A DNA stretch of 27,398 nucleotides from UMGS973 sp963609975 (lineage in GTDB: Bacteria > Bacillota > Clostridia > Peptostreptococcales > Anaerovoracaceae), in contig CAVDMD010000015.1 of the NCBI GenBank assembly GCA_963609975.1, positions 1-27,398 on the forward strand, given 5' to 3'. This document shows positions 15,101 through 23,087 of the stretch, piece by piece (position 1 is the first letter of the stretch; every line of letters begins with the position of its first letter). Both the position numbers and the translations under genes were made by a program. A model generated the notes under the pieces. The model worked only from the letters and a program-made list of their open reading frames with translations. It searched no databases and was not told the DNA's origin.

Positions 15101-15612
15101 AGTACAGATATGCAGGTTTAATATTTGCGGCAGCTTTCATACTGCAGACTACAGTGTTTGGTATGCTGCCGGTATTCGGAGTTTCGGCAAATCTCCTGCT
15201 GTGCTGCTGCGTTGTGATTTCATTTGCCTGTGCAGATAATAACGCAGGAATTGTAATAAGTGCTGCAGCGGGACTTTTATATGATATCTGTTTCAGCCAG
15301 TACATGGGAGTTACGGCACTTGTGCTTGTGCTTGTTGCGGCAGGCTGCATTGCCGCCAGGACATTTCTCTTGAATTCTGAGAATTTTATGTCGATGCTGG
15401 TGGTTTCTCTGGGCGCGGTTACTGTATATTACCATCTGTTCTGGCTTATATACAGGCTGGCGGGCAGTAACTTCAGCTATCTGTCTATGCTCGAAAAGCT
15501 TCCGGTATATATAGTTCTTAACACAGTTATAATAATGATAATGTACGCAATAATAATAAGAAAGGTTGTCAGCCACAGGTCTGACAGGTATTCGGCATGG
15601 GGAGGATATTAA
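15097..15612 (+). CDS. mreD: Rod-shape protein MreD
   Basis: A 171-aa hydrophobic protein with about five membrane helices and few charges, as expected for MreD, a membrane partner of MreC. Sequence conservation in this family is low, so the call rests on hydrophobicity, length, and its place between mreC and mrdA, with GLLYDICFSQYMG resembling the conserved G(L)xxDxxxxxxxG motif. It overlaps mreC by 4 bases and mrdA by 16 bases. Confidence 0.92.
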   Translation: MKYRYAGLIFAAAFILQTTVFGMLPVFGVSANLLLCCCVVISFACADNNAGIVISAAAGLLYDICFSQYMGVTALVLVLVAAGCIAARTFLLNSENFMSMLVVSLGAVTVYYHLFWLIYRLAGSNFSYLSMLEKLPVYIVLNTVIIMIMYAIIIRKVVSHRSDRYSAWGGY

Positions 15613-18392
15613 ATTCCAGATATAAGCAGGTTATGGCTGTTTTTCTGAGCCTTATGGCAATATTGGCCATAAGGCTTTTTGTAATTACTGTGGTGCAGCA
15701 CAGCCAGTGGTCTGACAAGGCTGTAAGCCTCAGTACCAAAACCATAACAACATCTGCTCCCAGAGGCAATGTGTATGACAGAGACGGAGAAATCCTTGCG
15801 ACCAACAAGCAGGTATTCAATGTGAGAATGTACAGCTCCGGCATGGAGGATGATGAGCTGAATGAAGTGTCCTACAAGCTTATCAAGCTGTTCAAAAAAA
15901 ACGGCGATGAATATGAGGACGATTTCCCTATCAGGATCAAAAACGGCGAATTCTATTATGAGTTTGACAAAGAAATCGAAAGCTGGCTCAAAAGTCAGGA
16001 TATGCCCACAAACTATACAGCGGAGCAGGCTTTTAATCAGATAAGAAAAAACTTAGGTATTTCAGATGATCTGGATGTGTATGAGGCGCAGCTTGAAATG
16101 CAGAACACATACGGCGTTTATCCTCCGATTTCGGTAGGCGCCGTAATGAAATATACCTACGAAAACGAAAAGGAAACTTTTCTCGAAAGATACCATATAA
16201 TCGATACTCTTGAAAAAGAAACAGGCAAAAAAGACATAGCGGTATCGGAGGTGTCTGCAGAAACAGCCTTTAATATGATAAGGGATAATTTCAAGATAGA
16301 CAAAGAAATCTCAAACAAAAAAGCAAGAAACATCATGATTGTGAGAGATGCTCTTGACGAGCTTGGGTATACCAGATATCTGCCTGCGGTTCTTGCCAAG
16401 AACATATCAGAAAAAACAATCATTGAAATAGAAGAAAACCCTACGGAATACACAAATGTTGAAATTGCATCGGAATATGTCAGATTTTATCCGTCAGGTT
16501 CACTTGCATCACATATACTTGGATATATGGGCTCTATCTCAGACAGTGAAAAAGAAGAATATGTGGAGCAAAAAGGCTATAGCGCAAACGACCTGATAGG
16601 CAAGGACGGCATCGAAAGCAAATATGAGTCTACCCTCAAGGGTACTGACGGAAGCAGGACAGTAAGAGTAGATGTAATGGGTAATCTTGTCGAGGTGATA
16701 AGTGAGACGGATCCCGTTGCAGGAGATGATGTGTACCTTACAATCGACAAGGACATACAGGAATCGGTTGAAACCAATCTCGAAAAAGGCATTAAGGCCA
16801 CCGGTACCGGAGGAACATTTACAAGCAAATACGGCAATTATGTGCCTAAAGCCTCATCAAAATGCGAATCGGGTGCTGCGGTTGTGCTTGATGTAAAAAC
16901 AGGCGAGGTGCTGGGAATGGCAAGCTATCCCGACTTTGACCCAAACCTGTTTGCTTCGGGGATTTCCACAGAGGACTGGAACTCGCTTCAGTCAAAAAAC
17001 ACAAGAGACCCGCTTTCGGCGCAGCCTTTGTACAACATAGCGACAAGAAGCGCTGTGCAGCCGGGATCAACCTTCAAACCTGTAACAGCTACGGCGGCTC
17101 TTGCAAACGGACTCAACCCTAATATGAGCCTCAGGGACGGAGGGCAGGTGGAAGTTGGAGAACAGACTTATGATTGTCTTATCTATACCGATTATCATAC
17201 CACTCACGGATATGTAAATCTTGCTCAGGCCATAGGGGTTTCCTGCAACTATTACTTCTTCGATATAGGGCAGGGCAGGGACTACTATACAGGCGGCTCT
17301 CTGGGCTACAGCTGCGGCGTTGATGAAATTCTCAAATTCGCCAAGCTTTACGGTCTTGGCGAGTCAACAGGCATAGAGCTTACCGAAACAACAACGACAG
17401 CGCCGTCTGCAGAGTCAAAGATGGCGGGCACTGAAGCCTCAGTCAGAAACATACTGTGGACCAGATCCGAAATGTACTTCAAAAAATCAGTACTCAAAAA
17501 CGAAGCGGTGCTGACAGAATATATCAACGAGATTGCAGGCTGGACAGAAGAAAATCCTTCATATGAGACAATACTTGACAGACTTCCTGACTGCGGCATT
17601 AAAGAGAGCAAGGTAAGCACCGTTGCCGACCTGATTAAATTCTCGTATTTCAATCAGGCAGGCTGGACAGAGGGCGACGCTCTGAACATCTCGATCGGAC
17701 AGGGCGAAAACTCATATACTCCGCTGCAGCTTGCAAACTATGCTGCAACCATAGGCAACAAAGGCGTCAGAAACAAGGTCAGCGTAGTCAAGAGCGTAGG
17801 CGGTCAGGGCGTTAAAACAAAAGAAAAAGGCACTGACATCGGAGTTCAAAAAAGCTATTTTGATTATCTGCTTGCAGGTATGAAAAACGTAACAACCATG
17901 TCAGGCGGCAGCCTGACCAGTCTGTTCGGAGATTTCCCTGTATCTGTTGCAGCCAAAACAGGTACAGCCGAAAGAGCAGGCAAAATCAACACTTCGGATG
18001 AGGTTTCATATATCAAATCGCATCTTTCACAGATGACAAGCACCATATCGTGGAAGCAGGTTGAAACCGAAATGAACAGGATAATGAAGCAGTATCCTAA
18101 TGTATATACCTCCCGTGATGTGGCGGTAAGACAGGCTCTTTACAATCTCAGCAACGGCAGCATCAACGCAGATGTTATGGACAGGTGGAAAGGCGAATAC
18201 GAAAACTTCGCATGGACGATAGCCGTGGCTCCTGCAGACGATCCGCAGATTGCAGTATGCGTGCTGCTGGTTCAGGGCAAGACCTCGCTTAACGCAGGTG
18301 TGATAGCAAGGGAAATAATCGGCGATTATATGGAACTTTCATCTGAAACGAATTACAATAATAAATTTGATACCGAAACACAAATGAATTAA
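15597..18392 (+). CDS. mrdA: Penicillin-binding protein 2 (elongation transpeptidase)
   Basis: A 931-aa class B PBP, much longer than the usual 600-700 residues, as in many Clostridia. There is one N-terminal membrane anchor (about residues 12-32), a pedestal with NVYDRDGEILATN, a long charged segment of about residues 75-290, then the transpeptidase with S491-T-F-K494, S549-C-N551 and K787-T-G789. There are insertions between SxN and KTG (around residues 590-680) and after KTG (around 795-865). It performs cross-linking for side-wall growth with RodA, which is not in this window. The start lies inside mreD (16-base overlap), indicating translational coupling to the mre genes. Confidence 0.95.
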   Translation: MGRILNSRYKQVMAVFLSLMAILAIRLFVITVVQHSQWSDKAVSLSTKTITTSAPRGNVYDRDGEILATNKQVFNVRMYSSGMEDDELNEVSYKLIKLFKKNGDEYEDDFPIRIKNGEFYYEFDKEIESWLKSQDMPTNYTAEQAFNQIRKNLGISDDLDVYEAQLEMQNTYGVYPPISVGAVMKYTYENEKETFLERYHIIDTLEKETGKKDIAVSEVSAETAFNMIRDNFKIDKEISNKKARNIMIVRDALDELGYTRYLPAVLAKNISEKTIIEIEENPTEYTNVEIASEYVRFYPSGSLASHILGYMGSISDSEKEEYVEQKGYSANDLIGKDGIESKYESTLKGTDGSRTVRVDVMGNLVEVISETDPVAGDDVYLTIDKDIQESVETNLEKGIKATGTGGTFTSKYGNYVPKASSKCESGAAVVLDVKTGEVLGMASYPDFDPNLFASGISTEDWNSLQSKNTRDPLSAQPLYNIATRSAVQPGSTFKPVTATAALANGLNPNMSLRDGGQVEVGEQTYDCLIYTDYHTTHGYVNLAQAIGVSCNYYFFDIGQGRDYYTGGSLGYSCGVDEILKFAKLYGLGESTGIELTETTTTAPSAESKMAGTEASVRNILWTRSEMYFKKSVLKNEAVLTEYINEIAGWTEENPSYETILDRLPDCGIKESKVSTVADLIKFSYFNQAGWTEGDALNISIGQGENSYTPLQLANYAATIGNKGVRNKVSVVKSVGGQGVKTKEKGTDIGVQKSYFDYLLAGMKNVTTMSGGSLTSLFGDFPVSVAAKTGTAERAGKINTSDEVSYIKSHLSQMTSTISWKQVETEMNRIMKQYPNVYTSRDVAVRQALYNLSNGSINADVMDRWKGEYENFAWTIAVAPADDPQIAVCVLLVQGKTSLNAGVIAREIIGDYMELSSETNYNNKFDTETQMN

Positions 18393-18402
18393 AGGAGATA
18401 AA

Positions 18403-19134
18403 GTGGGAGAAATTATTTTAGTTGCATCAGGCAAAGGCGGCACAGGCAAATCGGTGTTTGCCGTTAATATGGGAGCAGTGCTTGCCGACAGAGGGTATAG
18501 AGTTGTTCTTATTGATATGGATATGGGGCAGGGAAACCTTGATCTTTATCTGGGACTTCATAACAAGGTTGTATATAATGTGTATGATGCAGCAATGGGA
18601 ATGTGCCGCATGAAACAGGCTCTGATCAGAGACGGCAGATATGACTGCCTGTACCTGATGGCGGCGCCGCCTCATACCAACGACGGCGGTGTCACAGCCC
18701 AGAGACTTATGACCATGCAGGAGGATCTGAGGGAAAAATTCGATTACATAATCGTAGACGCACCGGCGGGAGTCGAGAGCAACACCATGCTTGCGGCGAC
18801 GGGTGCAGACAGAGCAGTCATAGTGGCAACGCCCGATTATGCTTCGGTCAGAGGTGCGGATGTGCTTGATATGAAGCTCAGAGAAGCGGGCATAGACGAA
18901 AGACTCTATGTTATAAACAAGGTCAAGGCGCAGATGATGGACGCAGAGGGAATACCGTCCTTTGGTGAGATAGGAATGCTGATACGCTCCAAGGTTGTGG
19001 GAGTCATACCTTATGACGACAATATTGACTTTTCAGTCAGCCTCGGAATACCCGCAGCAAGCGACAGCAGTAATATAATGAAAGATGTATTTGACAAAAT
19101 CGCAAGGAGAATTATAAACAGCAATGGAAGATAA
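18403..19134 (+). CDS. MinD/ParA-family ATPase (MinD-like)
   Basis: A 243-aa deviant-Walker ATPase. The P-loop G10-K11-G-G-T-G-K16-S17 has the signature Lys at 11, switch I is IDMDMGQGNLDLYLG (37-51) and Walker B is IIVDAPAG (116-123). The GNLDLYLG and VGVIPYDDNIDF blocks are MinD-like. The C-terminus (residues about 228-240) could form a short amphipathic helix for membrane binding. MinD normally inhibits off-centre division through MinC, but no minC or minE lies next to it; instead it sits between mrdA and an SseB-like gene. The start is GTG with AAAGGAGAT upstream. A cell-shape or division role is inferred from context. Confidence 0.85.
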   Translation: MGEIILVASGKGGTGKSVFAVNMGAVLADRGYRVVLIDMDMGQGNLDLYLGLHNKVVYNVYDAAMGMCRMKQALIRDGRYDCLYLMAAPPHTNDGGVTAQRLMTMQEDLREKFDYIIVDAPAGVESNTMLAATGADRAVIVATPDYASVRGADVLDMKLREAGIDERLYVINKVKAQMMDAEGIPSFGEIGMLIRSKVVGVIPYDDNIDFSVSLGIPAASDSSNIMKDVFDKIARRIINSNGR

Positions 19135-19843
19135 ATTTTTACAGGCAGTTGAACAGCTTCGCAAAGAAGGCGATATGGAATCGCTTCTCGGAGTTCTGAA
19201 AGTGATAAACTCTATGATAGCCACAGGAGGGCAGATAGTCACTCCCATAGACATACCTGACGATATAGGCGAAGGTGAGATTAAAGCCGAGGATATAGAG
19301 CTTAAACATCTGACTATGGATGGCAAAATCAAATATCTTGCAGCGTTTACTTCGATGGACGAACACAAAAAAGGTCCTGAGGGAGCGGCTTTGTTCATGC
19401 CGGTCAGAGAGATTGTGGATACGGCCTTTGCAGCCGAGGACATTGAAGGCATAGTTATAAATCCGTGGAGCAGCTCGTTTATACTCAGCAAAGACCTGAT
19501 CAGCATACTTATGGATATGAACAAATCCAAGACAGTAAGATCAAGTCAGGTATCGGGCGATTTTTATGTTCATGCGCTGGAAAAGCGTCCTGTAAATATA
19601 ATTGACGCAGTAAAAGCAAAAATGCCTGAATTTCAGAATGTCAGCAGAGTCTATATAACAGGGCTTAACAACAACGGCAAAGAAAGCTACCTGCTTATGG
19701 TGGAGTTTACAGATGAGGAGCCTGACAGTCTGTTTGAGAAAATACTTGCCGTGCTGCCGGAAGGAGAGAACGGTCTCAAAATAGACGTAACGCCGTATAC
19801 GGGAGATATACCGGCAGTGGCGGAGCTTATATATCAGAAATAA
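19124..19843 (+). CDS. SseB-family protein (two SseB-type domains)
   Basis: A 239-aa protein I assign to the SseB family. The N-terminal half has an AAFTSMDEHKKG turn and the GIVINPWSSSFILSKD block typical of the SseB N-terminal domain; the C-terminal half resembles SseB_C. SseB was named for serine sensitivity in E. coli and its biochemical role is not known. It overlaps the MinD-like gene by 11 bases, so the two products are probably made at a fixed ratio. A terminator follows directly, making it the last gene of the radC/mre block. The family call is moderately sure. Confidence 0.78.
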   Translation: MEDKFLQAVEQLRKEGDMESLLGVLKVINSMIATGGQIVTPIDIPDDIGEGEIKAEDIELKHLTMDGKIKYLAAFTSMDEHKKGPEGAALFMPVREIVDTAFAAEDIEGIVINPWSSSFILSKDLISILMDMNKSKTVRSSQVSGDFYVHALEKRPVNIIDAVKAKMPEFQNVSRVYITGLNNNGKESYLLMVEFTDEEPDSLFEKILAVLPEGENGLKIDVTPYTGDIPAVAELIYQK

Positions 19844-19883
19844 CGGTATTACCTTATTGTTTACAGTTAGCTGCTGCAGCATG

Positions 19884-19936
19884 AACAGATAACAGATAAT
19901 CTATTGATATATGTATCGGTGGGTTATCTGTTTTTT
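19884..19936 (+). terminator. Intrinsic terminator with duplicated left arm
   Basis: AACAGATAA occurs twice, offset by 7 bases (19884-19892 and 19891-19899). Either copy pairs with TTATCTGTT (19924-19932), which runs into six T's ending at 19936. Two alternative stems give a stable terminator that ends the mre transcript. Confidence 0.82.
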
Positions 19937-20012
19937 GAGGTTTCATAAAAATTTCACAGGGACAAGATACGCAGTACATACATAGGCAATATTGTAATAT
20001 GAGGTGATTTTT

Positions 20013-21119
20013 TTGATAGGAACACAGAGACACTATTTTCCGGGCAACAATACACCGGAGGGATTTTTTTCATATTACAGCCACATACTGGGGCAGAGGG
20101 AAGCAAAGAGAATATACTGCATCAAGGGCGGACCCGGCAGTGGTAAATCAACCCTTATGAGAACGATTGGAGAGGCATTTCTTGACAGAGGCATGAATGT
20201 GGATTTTCTGCACTGCTCATCGGACAGCAATTCCCTTGACGGAATAATAATCAAAAACAGAAGAACAGCATTTATAGACGCCACACGTCCTCATGTTGCA
20301 GACCCTGTTAATCCGGGTGCGGTAGATGAAATAATAAATCTGGGAGAAATATGGAAAACCGAGGATCTCACTGCGGCAAGGCGGGAGATTATAGGGCTGA
20401 ACGAAGAAATAGGCAGATGCTTTGCAAGGGCATACAATATGCTGGCGGCGGCTTCAAATGTATATCGGATTATGGAGAATGAGTACAAAAGATGTATAAA
20501 CGATTCCGAAATCTATAAAACCGTAGCGGAGATTCTGGATGCCGAATTTGAATTCAGCAGTCTTTCACTTGCCTGCGGCAGCCGTAAGAAATTCTTTGCA
20601 AGCGCCATAACCCCGGAGGGCAATGTCAATTACATAAAAACCCTGATAAAAGACTACAAACGTGTGTATCTTATAAATACGCCGACAGGCTTAAATGCCG
20701 CCATGCTGTTTAATATATTGTCAGAAGGGGCGGTTTACAGGGGGATTGATGTGGAGGAATTTTACTGCCCTATAAAGCCTGCTGAGAAGATAGAGCATCT
20801 GCTGTTTCCGGAGGAGCGCATTGCATTTATCACGTGCAACGATTATCACGACACGGAGCCGTGGGAGCTTGACGCAGGGGAAATAATGCTGCTTGATTTA
20901 AGCGATATGGTTTCCTGTGAGAAAATAGAAACAGATATGGCGGCAAACGAAGAACAGTTCCACAGCCTTCTCGAACAGGGCATAGAGCATATACGCTGCG
21001 CACACAAAAAACACGATGAACTTGAGTCGTTTTATATTCCCGCTATGGATTTTGAAAAAACGGAGGCACTTGCCGCTGATATTATTGAAAAAACAGGTAA
21101 AAATGATATAATAGAATAA
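20013..21119 (+). CDS. PRK06851-type P-loop ATPase, second P-loop degenerate
   Basis: A 368-aa protein with two tandem P-loop halves, as in the PRK06851 family of spore formers, whose role is unknown. The first half opens with HYFPGNNTPEGFFSYY, carries Walker A GGPGSGKST (residues 39-47), then FLHCSSDSNSLDG and the DPVNPGAVDEIINLGE block. The second half begins at SAITPEGNVNY, but its expected G-x-P-G-x-G-K-S/T reads N222-T-P-T-G-L-N-A-A230 here, without the Lys, so it probably cannot bind ATP normally. The start is TTG 20013 behind GAGGTGA (20001-20007); an in-frame GTG at 20004 lies within that ribosome site. It lies 48 bases upstream of the ATP-grasp gene with no terminator between them. 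Confidence 0.82.
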   Translation: MIGTQRHYFPGNNTPEGFFSYYSHILGQREAKRIYCIKGGPGSGKSTLMRTIGEAFLDRGMNVDFLHCSSDSNSLDGIIIKNRRTAFIDATRPHVADPVNPGAVDEIINLGEIWKTEDLTAARREIIGLNEEIGRCFARAYNMLAAASNVYRIMENEYKRCINDSEIYKTVAEILDAEFEFSSLSLACGSRKKFFASAITPEGNVNYIKTLIKDYKRVYLINTPTGLNAAMLFNILSEGAVYRGIDVEEFYCPIKPAEKIEHLLFPEERIAFITCNDYHDTEPWELDAGEIMLLDLSDMVSCEKIETDMAANEEQFHSLLEQGIEHIRCAHKKHDELESFYIPAMDFEKTEALAADIIEKTGKNDIIE

Positions 21120-21167
21120 GTGAGATTTTCAGATAACCAAACAGAAGATACAATTTTGGAGGCAATT

Positions 21168-22373
21168 ATGGAAAAAAGCTTTATTCCTCTGCTTTTTGCG
21201 GGAGATATTAATGTATACAGTGTGGCGAGAGCCTTTCACGAAGAATATAGAATCAAACCTTATGTATACGGCAAATTCATGTCGGGACCATGCATGGACT
21301 CTAAGATAATGCACTATACGGCAAACCCCGAAGCTGACTGCAGAGATACGTTTCTGCAGCTTGTCACGGAATTTGCAGACGAGCACAGCGATACCACAGT
21401 GCTCCTTATAGGATGCGGCGACAGCTATGTTCAGCTTATGGCCGAAAACAAGCAATATTTTCCCCAAAATGTCATAGCACCGTATATAGACGCAGATCTT
21501 ATGAATGACCTTATACATAAGGAAAAATTCTATGCAAGATGTGCCGAAGCGGGGGTTGACTATCCCGATACTTTTGTGCATCGAAAGGAGAGGGGATACG
21601 ATTTCACCCTGCCTTTTGAGGGACCCTTCATAATCAAACCGTCAAACGGCATCGAATACTGGAGACATCCGTTTGCAACCCAGAAAAAAGTCTACAAGGT
21701 GGATACAAGAGCCGAGCTTGAGCAGGTGCTCTGCGACATATATGATGCCGGATATGATGACTCCATTATAATACAGAACTTCATACCCGGCGATGACACA
21801 TATATGAGAGTTCTTACAAACTACTCCGACAAAAACGGGCAGGTTAAAATGATGTGTCTTGGTCATGTGCTGCTGGAGGAGCATACACCGCACGGCATAG
21901 GCAACCACGCCGTTATAATCACAGAGCACAATGAGGAGCTTGAGCAGTCCTTCAAAAAACTTCTGGAGGATATAGGGTATGTGGGATTTTCAAACTTTGA
22001 CATCAAATACGATCAGAGAGACGGCAGATACAAGGTGTTTGAAATAAACACAAGACAGGGCAGAAGCAATTTCTATGTTACAGGCGCGGGAGCAAACATA
22101 GTGAAGTATCCGGTGGAGGATTACATCTATGACAGACCTCTTGAATTCAAGGCTGTTGACAATGAGAACCTGTGGATGGTAGTCCCCAAAAAAGTAGCCT
22201 TTGATTATATCAGACCTGAAGAATACAGAACTAAAATGAAGCGCCTGATCAGAGAGGGCAGATATGTAAACCCTCTGCTTTACAGAGAGGACAACAAATT
22301 TATGAGGAAACTCAGACTGTTCAAATCACTGATGGGACAGCACTACAAATTCAGAAAATATTTAGGTAAATAG
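21168..22373 (+). CDS. D-aspartate-ligase-like ATP-grasp carboxylate-amine ligase
   Basis: A 401-aa ATP-grasp enzyme. The order of blocks is LFAGDINVYSVARAFHEEY, LLIGCGDSYVQLMAENK, NVIAPYIDADLM, the GPFIIKPSNGIEYW nucleotide-binding lobe, PGDDTYMRVLTNYSDKNGQV, HVLLEEHTPHGIGNHAVI, and the Mg-binding end FEINTRQGRSNFYVTGAG. From memory this closely follows the D-aspartate ligase of Enterococcus faecium, which activates the beta-carboxyl of D-Asp and joins it to the epsilon-amine of the peptidoglycan lysine. Activity here is inferred. ATG 21168 is chosen because GGAGG (21158-21162) precedes it and homologs begin here; a longer frame starts at GTG 21120. A racemase gene follows after 9 bases. Confidence 0.85.
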   Translation: MEKSFIPLLFAGDINVYSVARAFHEEYRIKPYVYGKFMSGPCMDSKIMHYTANPEADCRDTFLQLVTEFADEHSDTTVLLIGCGDSYVQLMAENKQYFPQNVIAPYIDADLMNDLIHKEKFYARCAEAGVDYPDTFVHRKERGYDFTLPFEGPFIIKPSNGIEYWRHPFATQKKVYKVDTRAELEQVLCDIYDAGYDDSIIIQNFIPGDDTYMRVLTNYSDKNGQVKMMCLGHVLLEEHTPHGIGNHAVIITEHNEELEQSFKKLLEDIGYVGFSNFDIKYDQRDGRYKVFEINTRQGRSNFYVTGAGANIVKYPVEDYIYDRPLEFKAVDNENLWMVVPKKVAFDYIRPEEYRTKMKRLIREGRYVNPLLYREDNKFMRKLRLFKSLMGQHYKFRKYLGK

Positions 22374-22382
22374 GGAGGCAGA

Positions 22383-23087
22383 ATGAGGGATAAGGTTTTA
22401 GGAGTTATAGGAGGAATGGGTCCCCTTGCGACAGATGTGTTTTACAAATATGTTATCGAAAACACCAGGGCGGAGTGCGATCAGGACCACATAGACATGG
22501 TTATATTAAGCCATGCATCAATGATTGACAGAACCAAAGCGATTTTTGAGGGCAAACTGGATGTACTGTTTTCAGAGCTCAAAAACGATCTTGGCATACT
22601 TGAGCGTGCAGGAGCGGAATATGCGATAATTCCGTGCAATACATGCCATGTGCTTTTAGATCAGATCAAGCAGCTCAGCAGCATAAACATTATAAATATG
22701 ATTGAAGAGACAGCAAAGGCGGTATATGAGCAGTTCGGCAAAGACACCAGAGTAGGGATAATGGCAACGGACGGTACGGTAAAAATGAGAATGTATCACG
22801 ATGCGGTACTCAAATATGATATGGTGCCTGTGGAGCTTTCGGAAGAAACGCAGAAGCTCAATATGGATATAATATATAACGGGGTCAAAAGCGGCAACAG
22901 AATCAGCATGGATGATTTTCACAAAATAGAGGCAGAGCTTGTCAAAAGAAAATGCAGCTGCGCCATATTAGGCTGCACAGAGCTTTCGGTTGTAAAGGAT
23001 CAGTACGGACTTTCCGACTTTTTCGTAGACCCTATGGAGATTGTGGCCAGAAAAGTTATTCCTTTGTGCGGAGGTAAATTAAAATGA
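22383..23087 (+). CDS. Aspartate/glutamate racemase family protein
   Basis: A 234-aa PLP-independent racemase. The N-terminal GVIGGMGPLATDVFY block is typical of aspartate racemase, and the two catalytic Cys are C85 in PCNTCH (85-89) and C198 in GCTEL. They deprotonate and reprotonate the alpha carbon to interconvert L- and D-Asp (or Glu). Its position directly behind a D-Asp-ligase-like gene argues for D-Asp supply. The length fits aspartate racemase rather than MurI. GGGAGG precedes ATG 22383, and the stop overlaps the MurE-like start by 4 bases. Confidence 0.9.
   Translation: MRDKVLGVIGGMGPLATDVFYKYVIENTRAECDQDHIDMVILSHASMIDRTKAIFEGKLDVLFSELKNDLGILERAGAEYAIIPCNTCHVLLDQIKQLSSINIINMIEETAKAVYEQFGKDTRVGIMATDGTVKMRMYHDAVLKYDMVPVELSEETQKLNMDIIYNGVKSGNRISMDDFHKIEAELVKRKCSCAILGCTELSVVKDQYGLSDFFVDPMEIVARKVIPLCGGKLK

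Noticed and set aside
19960..19990. CATACATA as a sigma-E -10 before the P-loop gene
   Set aside because: The -10 is a good match but no -35 lies at the required distance.
20004..20012. GTG at 20004 as start of the P-loop protein
   Set aside because: It is part of the GAGGTGA ribosome site that serves TTG 20013.
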